64,000 bases of DNA from Corynebacterium humireducens NBRC 106098 = DSM 45392 (GCF_000819445.1 NZ_CP005286.1:124001-188000), one strand, 5' to 3'. Positions 17,828 to 27,617 are shown, counted from the stretch's first letter. The notes: a model not told the origin generated them from the letters alone. Program-made: numbers and translations.

Positions 17828-18792
17828 GCCGGCTGTTCCGCATCACCCTGATCCTGCTGACGGTCCTGGGGACGCCGGTGTTCCTCTACTTCTTCATCGG
17901 CATGAACCTCTTCTTCTCCCCGGTCGGTGCCGTGCTGGGCATCGTGTTCGGCGTGGTCTACGTCCTGCTCGTCGTGTGGCTGCTCAGCCGTTCCCCCATG
18001 TGGCCGGAGGCCTCCGGCGCCGGGCGGAAGTGGGTGCTCGCCTCCCTCCTGTGGGGAGGTGGCGTCAGCTTCACGCTGGTCATGCTCGGCGGCATGCCCA
18101 TTCTCACGCTCATGGAGCGGCTCAGTCTGGTCATGGTCTCCGCGTCCTTCGGCGGCGCCTACCCTGAGGAGATCGCCAAGCTGCTCGGCGTGGGCGTCCT
18201 GCTGTTCACGTTCCGGGCGCTCAACCGGCCGTGGCACGGATTCGTCACCGGCGCGCTCATCGGCCTCGGCTTCGAGGTGACGGAGAACGACATGTACGGC
18301 GGCTTCGGCGCCATGCTCGACCCCAACAATGACCTGGACGGCACCCTCAGCATGTGGGGGCTGCGCGTCATCGCCGGCCCCGGCCTGCACATCATCTTCT
18401 CCGCCCTGGCGGGCTGGGGACTGGGCCTGGCGGTGTTCACCGCCGGGAAGTCGCGGGCCTGGCGCATCCGGCAGGCGGGCGGCTGGCTGTTCGTGGCCTT
18501 CGCCCTCCACTTCGCGTGGAACCTGCTGTGGCCCACCGAGCGGGCACAGATCATCAGCTACCTGGTGGTGGCGCTCGTGATGTACCCGCTGTTCATCTGG
18601 GTGTGGCTCCGGGCGCACCGGGCGGCCCGGGAGGACGTGTCCTACGCCTTCACCCCGGGACCGGTGACGTCGTTGGAGGGCCTGCGGGCCCTGGAGACCC
18701 TCCCTGCGGCCCGGTCGGCCCCGTCGACGACTCCGCCGGCACTGCCCGCCCCTGAGCAGCCCGCCCCTTCTGCCACGGCCACCGACCCGTGA
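17824..18792 (+). CDS. PrsW-like intramembrane protease
   Basis: A 322-residue polytopic membrane protein with the PrsW-family motifs: PEEIAKLLG (EExxK) near residue 117, GFEVTENDMYG near 150, HIIFSALAGWGLG near 190 and FALHFAWN near 228. PrsW-type proteases cut membrane proteins such as anti-sigma factors. The Pro-rich C-terminal tail (after about residue 275) is encoded by DNA that also encodes the end of the convergent DUF1622 gene (143-base overlap). Translationally coupled to the membrane-anchored protein upstream, which is a candidate partner or substrate. Confidence 0.85.
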   Translation: MSRLFRITLILLTVLGTPVFLYFFIGMNLFFSPVGAVLGIVFGVVYVLLVVWLLSRSPMWPEASGAGRKWVLASLLWGGGVSFTLVMLGGMPILTLMERLSLVMVSASFGGAYPEEIAKLLGVGVLLFTFRALNRPWHGFVTGALIGLGFEVTENDMYGGFGAMLDPNNDLDGTLSMWGLRVIAGPGLHIIFSALAGWGLGLAVFTAGKSRAWRIRQAGGWLFVAFALHFAWNLLWPTERAQIISYLVVALVMYPLFIWVWLRAHRAAREDVSYAFTPGPVTSLEGLRALETLPAARSAPSTTPPALPAPEQPAPSATATDP

Positions 18793-19123
18793 TCTCCAGC
18801 TCCAGGGAGAAGCTGAGGAAGGTCCGGATCACCACGATGAGGCCGAGCACACCCACCGAACGGAACGTCGGGGTGACCGCCACTGTGCGGATGATGTCGG
18901 CGGCGACGAGCAGTTCCAGCCCGAGGAGGATCGAGCGTCCCAGGCGCTGCCGGTACTGGTGGTAGACGTCCTCGCCGCCGCCGTGCCGCCGGTTGCGCAG
19001 CAGCGCCGCGCCGGCGAGGACGGTGGCCAGGGCGATGCCGGTGACGATCGCACCGACGCCGGCGACGTCGACGACCTTGCCGGTCACCTCCATCGCCTCC
19101 TGGAAGCTCCAACCCGGGCTCAT
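18650..19123 (-). CDS. DUF1622 family membrane protein
   Basis: A 157-residue protein with three hydrophobic helices (near residues 14-36, 62-78 and 85-103) and the DUF1622 pattern: a YRQRLGRSILLGLELLVAADI segment and an RTFLSFSLELEI end. A Gly/Pro-rich tail of about 40 residues follows and lies entirely antisense to the end of the PrsW-like gene. The start at 19123 follows a TATCCT box by 6 bases (leaderless). Function unknown. Confidence 0.8.
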   Translation of the reverse strand: MSPGWSFQEAMEVTGKVVDVAGVGAIVTGIALATVLAGAALLRNRRHGGGEDVYHQYRQRLGRSILLGLELLVAADIIRTVAVTPTFRSVGVLGLIVVIRTFLSFSLELEITGRWPWQKGRAAQGRAVPAESSTGPTGPQGGSPGPAGPPTTSPVPG

Positions 19124-19129
19124 GGCCCC

Positions 19130-19135
19130 AGGATA
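19130..19135 (-). promoter_or_regulatory. -10 box TATCCT of the DUF1622 gene
   Basis: Reads TATCCT on the minus strand, 6 bases before the ATG at 19123; no ribosome binding site. Confidence 0.55.
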
Positions 19136-19185
19136 GTCCGGACCGGGGGAGCCCGGTCCGGACCCGGACCTGCCGGCGGCCGGTC

Positions 19186-22100
19186 CTAGCTGCCGGTCGT
19201 GATGTTCATCTCCGAGGGCTTCCACCAGCCGGAACGCTGGATGACCTCATGGTCGATCTCCGCCTCGACCGGGGCCTCGCCGACGGAGTTGGTGCGCAGA
19301 CGGTAGATCTCGATGGAGCCCCAGTCGCGGTGCCAGTCGCGGGCGGTGTAGCTGGGCAGCTCGTAGGAGGAGTTGACCGCCTCGGCGGTGCCCATGACGC
19401 CGCCGCCGTCGTAGTCCTGGAACGGGGTGAGGGTCGTCTTGCCCGGGTGGTCCGGGGAGATGCGGTACTCGGGGATCTCGGCGACGCCCGCGTAGTGGTC
19501 GAAGGTGCGCTGGCAGGGGAACTGCAGGGCGACGGACCAGTCGAGCAGGCCGGGCTTCTCGGAGCCGATGACGTTGTTGAGCGAGTCGAGGGTGGGCACG
19601 CGCGGCGGGGTGAAGGCCAGCCACTGTTCCGGGTCGAGGCTCAGGTCGGTGGCGACGATGCGGATGACGTTCGCCTCCTCCGGCAGCGCGTTGATCGGCA
19701 GGCGCAGGTTGCGCCACGAGGGCTGCGGGCCGATGTCGAGGAGCTCGATCTCGTCGACGTCGGTGACGCGGCCGTCGGCGCCGCGGGTGCCGTACTCGAG
19801 GAGCAGTTCCTGGCCCTCGTGGAGCACGCCGTTGATGTCGTGGTGCTCGATGCGGCCGGCGGCGGAGACGACGATGAGCGGGGCCTCGTCGGTGTGCTCG
19901 GGCAGTTCGTACCAGGAGGTGGTGATGCTGGCGGGGAACTGCTGCCCGTCGGTCCAGGAACCGACGACGGGCACGCGGGTGTAGTCGAGGTCGAAGGGCA
20001 GGCGGGCGCGCGAGCCGTTGACGCCGACGTCGGCGCGGGTGCCGCCGGTGTTGCCGGTCTCCTGGCCCGTGGCCTCGTCGGAGCCGCCGGAGTTGTCGCT
20101 GTCGGCGATGGCGCCGACGGAGGAGGTGTCGACGGCGTCCTGGTTGATTGTCGGCGGGACGTTGTTGGCCTCGAAGCCGCGGTTGTCCTCGGACTCGAGG
20201 GACTCACCGAGTTCCACGCCGCCGACGGGGGTGAGGAAGGAGTCGTTGGAGTTCGTCTCCACGAGGGCGTCGTTGGCGAGGCTGCAGGTGTCGCCCGTCA
20301 GGGAGCGGAGGTTGCCCAGTCCGATGGAGTAGGCCGGGGTCTGGGAGACGAAGCCCTTGGCGAACGACGCCATGGAGAAGAGCGTGATGAGCGCGCAGGC
20401 CACGGCGATGGGGGCGGCCGCGACGCCCGCCCAGTGGCTGCGCTTGCGGGCCGCGGCGGCCTCGGTGGCGGCGAGTTCGTCGACGGTGCCGTGGGTCTCG
20501 GCCCGGGCGGTGCGGATGCTGCCGAGGAAGGACTGCAGCACGCCGACGACCAGGACTGCCAGGGCGATGAAGAGCATGATCGTGGAGGCCTCGACGGCCC
20601 GGTACTGGATCGTCTTGTCGAACCACGGGATGCCGAAGCTCGAGACGTACCACCAGCCGTTGATGCCGGCCAGGGAGATGGCGAGGATGAACAGCACCGC
20701 GCCGATCATGAGCGTCCGGGCGCGGGGCGACCGTACCGCCAGGGCACTGAGCGCCACCGCCGCCAGGGCCGCGAGGGCTCCGGCGATGCCGGCGTACACG
20801 CCGAAGTGGTGGGTCCACTTCGTCGGCGTGAACATCATGAAGAACATGGTGCCGAAGATGATGAGCACCAGACGCAGCGAGGGGTCCTTCGCGGCGCCCG
20901 GCACCCGGCCGTTGCGCAGGATCGCCGCGATGACGATCGCCAGCGCCAGGAACATCATCAGCACCGCGAAACGGCGGGTGAAGGAACCGTCGACGGTCTG
21001 CTCCATGAGCGTCTGGTAGCGCACCCACTCCTCGTACCAGTGGAGCGCGGGACCCTTCGCGGAGCGCACGCGGATCGACTCGAGCACGGACGCCAGCGTC
21101 TGGTCGCCGAACACGGCGAGGAGGATGGCGGTTCCGGAGGCCAGGAAGGGGGCGAGCATCGCGGCGAGTGCCGTCGCGATGCTGCTTCTCGACGCCCGTC
21201 CCGTCGCACCCCCCGCCCCCAGCAGGGGCAGGCGGCGGTAGATGATGCGGATGAAGCTGGACAGGGACGCCAGGAGAGCGGCCACGGCCATGAGGCCGGT
21301 CGGGCCGGCGCCGAGGGCGATGGTCGCGAGGATGACGCCGACCGCGGCGGGCAGCAGGCGGGAGGTGGCGATGGAGCGCTCGAAGGAGGCCCAGGTGAGC
21401 AGGGCGACCATCGCGATGATCGGCTCCGGGCGGGTGCCGTTGTTGTACGGCAGCCAGAAGGCCAGGAACATCATGGCGGCGGTCCAGTGGGCGACGCGGC
21501 GGCCGTCGATACGCGCGCCGAGACGCGGCAGGATCTCCCGCGAGAGGACGAACCAGATGATCAGGCCCGAGAGCAGCGCGGGGACGCGCATCCACACCGA
21601 GGCCGTGGAGACCTGGCTGAACAGGGCGAGCATGTCGTAGAACGGGGAGCCGAAGGGCGACTCCGGGACGCCGAACCAGCGGTAGTAGTTCGCCATGTAC
21701 CCGGCGTTGCCGGACACCCGCGCCATCGTGAGGATGAAGCCGTCGTCCGAGGTGTTGGCGCCGAAGATGTGCCAGTACGTGAGGACCGCGCCGACGATGC
21801 CGTCGAGGGGGCGGGGACGCCACCAGCCGGCGGGGAGGAAGCGGCGGGCGGAACGGCCGTCGAGGCTGTCCATCCGGTGCAGCGCCCACAGGGAGACCAG
21901 CAGGGCGAGGAGCCCGCCGAACATGGACACGTACTTCAGCGCGGAGGGGGAGGAGGTGAAGCGGGAGTTGATCTCGACGTCGGCGGTGAGGCCGGCGTCG
22001 ACAAGCGTGGCCGCGTCCCCGTCGATCTCCGTGTAGATGCCGGTGACCTGCGGGCGGACGTCCTCCTCCTCGATGATCCCGCGGTGTTTCGTGCCGGGGA

Positions 22101-22575
22101 TGGTGACGCTCGTCTCCTCCTCGGTGGAGGAGATGGTGAGCACGGCGTCGTCGGGAAGCGCCGCGACCTCCTCGGAGGTCAGCTCGAAGGGCACCTGGTT
22201 GCGGACCACCACGTCGAGCCCGCCCTCCCATGAGCGGATGAACATGCCGCGGGAGGTGGCGTCGGTGGAGTCGGCGGGCAGTGTCGACAACAGCAGCGTC
22301 TGCCCGTCACGGAGGCCGCCGAGGGCCTCGTCGACGGGCAGACGGATGTCTATCTGCTCCGGTGCGAAGGACACCAGGGGGGCGTTGACCGAGGTCAGGC
22401 TGTCACCCTGGGGCCACGAGAGCGAGGACTGGGTCTGGTTGACCGGGAGGAATGGCGTCAGCAGGAACAGCACGAAGCCGAGCAGGCCCGAGATGATCGC
22501 GACGTTCTTCAGCCACCCCGGTGCCACTGGAGTGGCAGGAGGTGACCCTCGGTGAGACACGGCAGTAACAGACAC
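19186..22575 (-). CDS. emb: Arabinosyltransferase Emb
   Basis: An 1129-residue GT-C glycosyltransferase of the EmbA/B/C family, which transfers arabinofuranose from decaprenylphosphoryl arabinose onto arabinogalactan at the outer face of the membrane. The first helix is near residues 25-45, and the loop acidic motif ANTSDDGFILTMARV near 273-287. About a dozen further helices and a large C-terminal carbohydrate-binding region (from about 720) follow. Corynebacteria usually have one Emb, the target of ethambutol. The start is a leaderless GTG, 8 bases behind a TAGACT box. Confidence 0.95.
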   Translation of the reverse strand: MSVTAVSHRGSPPATPVAPGWLKNVAIISGLLGFVLFLLTPFLPVNQTQSSLSWPQGDSLTSVNAPLVSFAPEQIDIRLPVDEALGGLRDGQTLLLSTLPADSTDATSRGMFIRSWEGGLDVVVRNQVPFELTSEEVAALPDDAVLTISSTEEETSVTIPGTKHRGIIEEEDVRPQVTGIYTEIDGDAATLVDAGLTADVEINSRFTSSPSALKYVSMFGGLLALLVSLWALHRMDSLDGRSARRFLPAGWWRPRPLDGIVGAVLTYWHIFGANTSDDGFILTMARVSGNAGYMANYYRWFGVPESPFGSPFYDMLALFSQVSTASVWMRVPALLSGLIIWFVLSREILPRLGARIDGRRVAHWTAAMMFLAFWLPYNNGTRPEPIIAMVALLTWASFERSIATSRLLPAAVGVILATIALGAGPTGLMAVAALLASLSSFIRIIYRRLPLLGAGGATGRASRSSIATALAAMLAPFLASGTAILLAVFGDQTLASVLESIRVRSAKGPALHWYEEWVRYQTLMEQTVDGSFTRRFAVLMMFLALAIVIAAILRNGRVPGAAKDPSLRLVLIIFGTMFFMMFTPTKWTHHFGVYAGIAGALAALAAVALSALAVRSPRARTLMIGAVLFILAISLAGINGWWYVSSFGIPWFDKTIQYRAVEASTIMLFIALAVLVVGVLQSFLGSIRTARAETHGTVDELAATEAAAARKRSHWAGVAAAPIAVACALITLFSMASFAKGFVSQTPAYSIGLGNLRSLTGDTCSLANDALVETNSNDSFLTPVGGVELGESLESEDNRGFEANNVPPTINQDAVDTSSVGAIADSDNSGGSDEATGQETGNTGGTRADVGVNGSRARLPFDLDYTRVPVVGSWTDGQQFPASITTSWYELPEHTDEAPLIVVSAAGRIEHHDINGVLHEGQELLLEYGTRGADGRVTDVDEIELLDIGPQPSWRNLRLPINALPEEANVIRIVATDLSLDPEQWLAFTPPRVPTLDSLNNVIGSEKPGLLDWSVALQFPCQRTFDHYAGVAEIPEYRISPDHPGKTTLTPFQDYDGGGVMGTAEAVNSSYELPSYTARDWHRDWGSIEIYRLRTNSVGEAPVEAEIDHEVIQRSGWWKPSEMNITTGS

Positions 22576-22583
22576 AGATGTGG

Positions 22584-22589
22584 AGTCTA
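22584..22589 (-). promoter_or_regulatory. -10 box TAGACT of emb
   Basis: Reads TAGACT on the minus strand and ends 8 bases before the GTG of emb, so emb has its own promoter in the 16-base gap after aftA. Confidence 0.6.
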
Positions 22590-22591
22590 CG

Positions 22592-24637
22592 TCAGGACGC
22601 GCCCTTCACCCGGGTTGCCACCACAAACGGGCCTATCTGGGTGGTCTCCCAGTCCTCCCCGGTGAACACGTCCGGGTCGAAGTAGATGCTGCGGTAACGC
22701 ACGTTCGGGTTGTTCGGGTAGATGTCCTCGGCGATGTGGGACTTCCACCCGGCGTTGGGCGCGGCATCCTCGGAGACGTCCAGCGTGCCGCGCAGGAGGA
22801 ACACGTCCGGGCTGCGCCACGGGGCGTCGTCGAGGGTGGCGGTGAACTCCTCCGCGGAGCTCGCCCACGAGCTCTCCGCCCAGCGCAGGATCGTGTCGTT
22901 GCGGGCCCGGAACTCGCCGAGCGGGTTCGCGTAGTGGCTGGTGAAGGCCTGGAACCCGAAGTAGGGGTTGTAGGCGAGGAAGTTGATCTCGTCGGTGAGC
23001 ACGACGGTGTCCAGCGGTTCGTGTCCGTGGGAGCGGATCTCCTCGTCGATCTGCGCGTAGTAGCGGCCGGCGTCCGCGGCGTACCGGTCGGCACGTTCGC
23101 CGTAGCCGTCGGTGTCGGAGTGCGCGCGGTCGATGGCGCGCTGGTTCTGCACCGGGATCTGCTGCGCGTAGTGCAGTCCCGCGGCGGTGAGGATGAGGAC
23201 CATGATGATGGTCACGTACCGACGCCCGCGTGCCCGCAACCGGTCCGGGTAGAGGACGTCGAGCCCGGAGAGGCGCAGTTCGGCCAGAGCGAGGACACCG
23301 GCGGTGGACAGCTGCAGCACGATGAGGGTGTCCACGCGGAAGCCGAGGAGGGTGGTGCCCGCCAGGGTGGCGATCATCGACGCCAGCGACCACAGGTAGA
23401 AACCGATGAGGCCGATGGTCATGCTGCGGGCGTCGTTCGTGGAGAAGCGGAGCACGAGCCAGACCAGGCCGATGAGGCAGAGGACACCCACCAGGGACAG
23501 GGAGAGGAACGGGGCGGGGATCTGGGCGCCCTCGACCGGCAGGTAGTGCGGGGCGGTGGAGCCGTCCGTCGGGTGCCCGGTGACGGTGAGCCACAGGTAC
23601 GGCGTCCAGACGAGCGCCGCGATGCTCAGGGAGATCGACCCGAGCACGACGAGCCGGATGATCGGCGCCCAGGAACGCAGCACCAGGATCGCGAAGACGG
23701 TGCCCAGGGCGACCACGGAGAGGGCCACGACCGCGGTGTACAGCGTGTAGAACGACGCCGAGACACCGAGGAAGAGCGCGGTGCCCACGAGGGCGAACCA
23801 GGAACCCCGCAGCGCCCGGCCGGCGAGGACGGTGGCGGCGGGCACGCCCAGGGCGGCGACCGCCCCGTAGGGCTCCTCCGAGGCCATGACCAGCATGACC
23901 GCGGTGGACACCAGCGCGATGCCCACCGCGACAGGCAGGGAGCCGGTGATCCGCTGCCACACCGGCACCAGCAGGCAGGCGGCGACGCCGAGGGAGACCA
24001 GCGCCCACGGCTGGTAGACCTCCCAGCCCGGCATGCCGAGGAGGTTCGCCATCCGGCCGCCCAGCCAGAACCAGCCCAGCGGGTAGTAGGTGGGCAGGTC
24101 GATGTAGTTCATGTCCTGGTTGGCCAGCGTCGTGGCCATCCGGGTGAGGAACTGGGTGCGGAATCCCTGGTCGATGTGGATGCCGTCGAGGTAGAGACGT
24201 GTCGAGGACAGCGGGATCGCCGTCGTGGAGACGATCAGCGCCGCCGGCGACAGGTACGACACCAGGTAGGTCAGCCAGACCCGCCACCGCGGCCGGTGGA
24301 GCACCAGGTCCGGCACGGTCCGGCCGACGTTCCCGTCGGGGCCGGGTTCCGGTTCATGGGACTCCAGCTCCGCTTCCCGACGCCGCGCCGCCCGCTGCTC
24401 GTCCAGCGCCCACAGGACGACGAGCGTTCCGACGACCGCCAGCAGCAGGAGGGTCGCCGCCGTGGACAGCGCGTACGTCATGTTCGACGTGTTGAACGCC
24501 GGCCAGCTGGTCATCCGCAGGATGAACCAGGCGGCGAACGTGAACACGCCACCACCGACCCCGGCAGCCAGGAGGCCCGTCAGGACGCCCCGTCTGCTCA
24601 GTCGGTCGGTGGTGTACTCCTCGGTGGCAGTCGACAT
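22592..24637 (-). CDS. aftA: Galactan 5-O-arabinofuranosyltransferase AftA
   Basis: A 681-residue polytopic GT-C enzyme that primes the galactan with the first arabinofuranose residues. After about four N-terminal helices the first periplasmic loop carries the GIHIDQGFRTQFLTRM motif near residue 133-148, with the catalytic-type Asp. Around eleven hydrophobic segments are followed by a soluble C-terminal domain (about 470-681). Its place between dprE2 and emb is the same as in mycobacteria. The start follows a TACCCT box by 7 bases. Confidence 0.93.
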   Translation of the reverse strand: MSTATEEYTTDRLSRRGVLTGLLAAGVGGGVFTFAAWFILRMTSWPAFNTSNMTYALSTAATLLLLAVVGTLVVLWALDEQRAARRREAELESHEPEPGPDGNVGRTVPDLVLHRPRWRVWLTYLVSYLSPAALIVSTTAIPLSSTRLYLDGIHIDQGFRTQFLTRMATTLANQDMNYIDLPTYYPLGWFWLGGRMANLLGMPGWEVYQPWALVSLGVAACLLVPVWQRITGSLPVAVGIALVSTAVMLVMASEEPYGAVAALGVPAATVLAGRALRGSWFALVGTALFLGVSASFYTLYTAVVALSVVALGTVFAILVLRSWAPIIRLVVLGSISLSIAALVWTPYLWLTVTGHPTDGSTAPHYLPVEGAQIPAPFLSLSLVGVLCLIGLVWLVLRFSTNDARSMTIGLIGFYLWSLASMIATLAGTTLLGFRVDTLIVLQLSTAGVLALAELRLSGLDVLYPDRLRARGRRYVTIIMVLILTAAGLHYAQQIPVQNQRAIDRAHSDTDGYGERADRYAADAGRYYAQIDEEIRSHGHEPLDTVVLTDEINFLAYNPYFGFQAFTSHYANPLGEFRARNDTILRWAESSWASSAEEFTATLDDAPWRSPDVFLLRGTLDVSEDAAPNAGWKSHIAEDIYPNNPNVRYRSIYFDPDVFTGEDWETTQIGPFVVATRVKGAS

Positions 24638-24639
24638 GC

Positions 24640-25401
24640 CTAGAAGGGTAGCCTGCGGAAAATCTGACGCGGGATCACGTTGAACACCGCGGAGACGGCC
24701 TCGAAGGCGGGGTGCACGAAGATGATGTCGCGGCCCTTGATGACGCCCTCGACCGTGGCCTTCGCCACCTCGTCGACGTCCACGGTGAGCGGGGCCTCCT
24801 TGACGCCGGCCGACATCTTCGTCCGGACCTGGCCCGGGCGGACGACGAGCACGTTCGCGCCGGAGCCGCGCAGAGCCTCACCCAGCTGGGTGTAGAAGCC
24901 GTCGAGGCCCGCCTTGGAGGCGCCGTAGACGAAGTTGGAGCGGCGCACGCGGACACCCGCGACCGAGGACAGGGCGACGATGGTGCCGTGGCCCTGCTCC
25001 CGGAAACGCTGGCCGAGCAGCACGCCCACCGACACGGGGCCGGTGTAGTTGATCTGGGCGGACTCGACGGCGGCGGCCTGGTCCTGCCACAGCGCCTCCT
25101 GGTCGCCCAGGGTGCCGAACGCCACGATGGCGACGTCGACGTCGCCGTTGGAGAACGCCAGGTCGACGACGTCGGGGTGCGACTCGAAGTCGGTGGCGTC
25201 GAAGTCGATGACCTCGACGTCGGTGGCGCCGGCGGCGCGGACCTGTTCCACGGCGGCGTCGATACGCGGGGAATCCTCACGGGCGGCGAGGATGACGCGG
25301 GCGGGACCGCGTCGGAGGAACTCGGAGACGATGCCGAGACCGATCTCGGACGTGCCGCCGAACAGCAGAATGTTCTGGGCCTGGCCCACTGCGTTGAGCA
25401 T
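24640..25401 (-). CDS. dprE2: Decaprenylphosphoryl-2-keto-erythropentose reductase DprE2
   Basis: A 253-residue short-chain dehydrogenase that reduces the keto intermediate made by DprE1, completing epimerisation of decaprenylphosphoryl ribose to arabinose. The cofactor loop is LFGGTSEIGLG near residues 13-23, the catalytic Ser lies in ALSSVAGVR and Tyr/Lys in YGASKAGLD near residue 158. It ends 2 bases before the aftA start and begins 33 bases after dprE1. Confidence 0.94.
   Translation of the reverse strand: MLNAVGQAQNILLFGGTSEIGLGIVSEFLRRGPARVILAAREDSPRIDAAVEQVRAAGATDVEVIDFDATDFESHPDVVDLAFSNGDVDVAIVAFGTLGDQEALWQDQAAAVESAQINYTGPVSVGVLLGQRFREQGHGTIVALSSVAGVRVRRSNFVYGASKAGLDGFYTQLGEALRGSGANVLVVRPGQVRTKMSAGVKEAPLTVDVDEVAKATVEGVIKGRDIIFVHPAFEAVSAVFNVIPRQIFRRLPF
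24645..24650 (-). promoter_or_regulatory. -10 box TACCCT of aftA
   Basis: Reads TACCCT on the minus strand inside the end of dprE2, 7 bases before the aftA ATG. It suggests aftA has a leaderless transcript in addition to read-through from dprE. Confidence 0.5.
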
Positions 25402-25434
25402 GGTGTGTGTGACTCCTGTGTTGATTCTCGTGGG

Positions 25435-26844
25435 CTAGTGCAGTTCGAGGCGACGGGACATGTCGGACGCGAAGACGCCGGTCGGGTCGATCTCGTTGCG
25501 GGTCTTCAGCCAGCCCTCCATACCCGGGTACATCTGGTGGAAGTTCTCCGCGGAGGTGCGGGACTCCTTGGCCAGGTAGAGGCGGCCGCCGAACTCCATG
25601 ACGCGACGGTCCAGGTCGTCGAGGAACTCGTTGAGCCCCTTCTTGATCGGGAAGTCGACGCACACGTTCCAGCCCGGCATCGGGTAGGAGAGCGGCGCGC
25701 GGTTGCCCGGGCCGAAGAGCTTGAACACGTTGAGCGCGGAGTAGTGCCCGGAGCGCTGGATGTCGCGGATGATCTCCTTGAAGGGCTCGACGGCGTCGGT
25801 CGGCACGACGAACTGGTACTGCAGGAAACCGTTCTTGCCGTAGCCGCGGTTCCACTCACCGATGAGATCGAGCGGCTGGTAGAACTGCGTGAGGTTCTGC
25901 ACCTGGTTCTGGTACGTGCCGGACTTCAGCCACCACAGCTCACCGATGGCGATCATCGACAGCTTGTTCATCGTCCACGAGGGGAAGATGTCCGGCACGG
26001 TGACCAGCTGCGGGGCGTTGAACTTCAGCGGGTCCTTCGCCAGCTTCGGAGCCAGCTCCTTGAGCTGGTCGAGCGTGGCCAGGGAGCCGCGGGAGATGGC
26101 GGCACGGCCCAGCTTCGGTTCCGGGGAGATCGCGTCGAACCAGGCGGAGGAGTAGGTGTAGTTGTGCTCGGAGCCGTCCGAGTGGAACTCCACCGTCTCG
26201 TCGAGGGTCTGGGTGAGGTCGCCGTCGGCGATGAAGTAGGCGGTCTCGGTCCGGGTCATGCGGATCTGCGCACGCAGGATGATGCCGGTCAGGCCCATGC
26301 CGCCGACCGTCGCCCAGAACAGGGTGCCGTCCGGGTCGTCCGGGGAGCCCTCCGGCTCGAGGTGCAGCACGCGGCCGTCCGCGACGAGCAGCTCCATCGA
26401 GGCGACGTGGTCGCCGAAGGAGCCGGCCGAGTGGTGGTTCTTGCCGTGGATGTCCGGGCCGATCGCACCACCGATGGTCACCTGGCGGGTACCCGGCAGG
26501 ACCGGCACCCACAGGCCGTAGGGGAGCGCGGCCTTCATGAGCTGGTCGAGGGTGACGCCGCCGTCGACGTCCACGAGGGCCGTGTCCGGGTCGATGGAGT
26601 GGATCTTGTTGAGCGCCGGCATGTCGATGACGAGTCCGCCGCCGTTCTGCGCCGGGTCGCCGTAGGAGCGGCCCAGGCCGCGGGCGATGACGCCGCGACG
26701 CAGGTGGGCGGGCTTGTCGGCGTTCTCGTCGGCCACCTGGGCCACCGCCGCGATGATCTTCTCGACGTCCGGGGTCGACAGCACGTGGGCCGTCGAGGGG
26801 GCCGTGCGGCCCCAGCCGGTGAGGGACTTGGTCTGGAGTTCCAT
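25435..26844 (-). CDS. dprE1: Decaprenylphosphoryl-beta-D-ribose oxidase DprE1
   Basis: A 469-residue FAD-dependent oxidase (VAO-type fold) that oxidises decaprenylphosphoryl ribose at C2, the only route to the arabinan donor. [11 protein letters not shown] opens the protein as in mycobacteria; [12 protein letters not shown] and the [25 protein letters not shown] flavin region follow. The cysteine attacked by benzothiazinones (Cys387 in M. tuberculosis) is conserved in GWNVCVDFP near residue 395. The ATG at 26844 gives the family N terminus; an upstream TTG/ATG frame to 26901 only adds 19 unlikely residues. Confidence 0.95.
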   Translation of the reverse strand: MELQTKSLTGWGRTAPSTAHVLSTPDVEKIIAAVAQVADENADKPAHLRRGVIARGLGRSYGDPAQNGGGLVIDMPALNKIHSIDPDTALVDVDGGVTLDQLMKAALPYGLWVPVLPGTRQVTIGGAIGPDIHGKNHHSAGSFGDHVASMELLVADGRVLHLEPEGSPDDPDGTLFWATVGGMGLTGIILRAQIRMTRTETAYFIADGDLTQTLDETVEFHSDGSEHNYTYSSAWFDAISPEPKLGRAAISRGSLATLDQLKELAPKLAKDPLKFNAPQLVTVPDIFPSWTMNKLSMIAIGELWWLKSGTYQNQVQNLTQFYQPLDLIGEWNRGYGKNGFLQYQFVVPTDAVEPFKEIIRDIQRSGHYSALNVFKLFGPGNRAPLSYPMPGWNVCVDFPIKKGLNEFLDDLDRRVMEFGGRLYLAKESRTSAENFHQMYPGMEGWLKTRNEIDPTGVFASDMSRRLELH

Positions 26845-27428
26845 CTTCGCGAATTCTTCTTTCGACAGATCTGGGTATCGCGTTCCAGAGTAGCCCTGCA
26901 CCCCTCCGCCAGCGGGGAGGCGGCGGTGTTAAAGAGGTCTCTGTCGCCGCGCGTCCAGTTCGGGGGCAGCTCCGTCGGACACTTGACAGGTGGGTGACAG
27001 CTTGGTGGGGGCCGCGTGGGAGGCGTTTCCCCCAGTCCAGGGGCGTTTCGGGGGTGAACGGGGGTAGGAAAACTATGTCAGTTTCGCCCACAATGAAACA
27101 TCCGGTTGTGGACTGACGATAGGGGTGTTATTTTTGCGTTAACTCTCCTGGGAACGCGCACAGCGCCCTCGGAGCCCTCTGCCGGGTGTTTCCACCCCGG
27201 ATGGGGGTAGGTGGACGCGGGTCCGAGAAGTTTTTTCGCCCGCGCGGTTGGTGTGATTTTAGCGCCGTGACCACTGCATTGTTGACTCAGGCCCTCAACA
27301 AGGGTCCACTTTGTGCTGCCTGAAAACACGTGCGCCTCTTGAAATGTATCGGGGCCCTGTGTGATTGTGGAGGCACAGGCACGGACCAACCGGAACGTGT
27401 GAATCAACAAGAAGCAAAGGAGACCATC
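26845..27428. other. Intergenic region between dprE1 and a 39-aa peptide gene
   Basis: This is 584 bases without a convincing gene; open frames here have no family resemblance and atypical codon use. Base composition drops below the surroundings from about 27060 (runs such as TTATTTTTGCG near 27130). It must hold the dprE1 promoter (minus strand) and the promoter and a long 5' leader for the peptide gene. A TTGTGG / TATTTT pair around 27105-27133 is a possible promoter, not a firm one. Confidence 0.5.
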
Positions 27429-27548
27429 ATGGTCGAGAACATCTTCGAAATTTCTTCCGCAGCCCTCACCGGTGCAGGTGCCGTCCTCAACACCATCTTC
27501 GCTGGCGTTGTGGCTGTCTTCGACGCCATCGTGGACGTCTTCAAGTAA
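27429..27548 (+). CDS. 39-residue amphipathic peptide, possible corynebacterial porin
   Basis: A 39-residue peptide that starts MVENIFEISS and ends AIVDVFK: a hydrophobic, possibly amphipathic helix with four acidic residues and only one Lys. An excellent ribosome binding site (AAAGGAG, 27415-27421) sits 7 bases before the ATG, and a strong terminator follows at 27618, so the gene looks real and well expressed. Size, lack of signal peptide and the acidic-aromatic start recall PorA-type cell-wall channel peptides of corynebacteria (about 40-45 residues). That link is my inference; no clear family motif exists in such short peptides. Confidence 0.65.
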   Translation: MVENIFEISSAALTGAGAVLNTIFAGVVAVFDAIVDVFK

Positions 27549-27617
27549 GACGCCCGGATACTTCCCCCTCGTAGTGGCCCTGTCCATGAGCGGGGCCCCG
27601 TAAGGGGTGAAAGCAGG

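Noticed and set aside
19249..22233. A 994-residue open frame antisense to emb
   Set aside because: It mirrors the codon pattern of emb on the other strand, is extremely Gly/Asp/Arg-rich and resembles no protein; emb itself is certain.
27078..27587. Minus-strand 169-codon frame over the peptide gene
   Set aside because: It overlaps the peptide gene fully, lacks a ribosome binding site and has no protein-like pattern.
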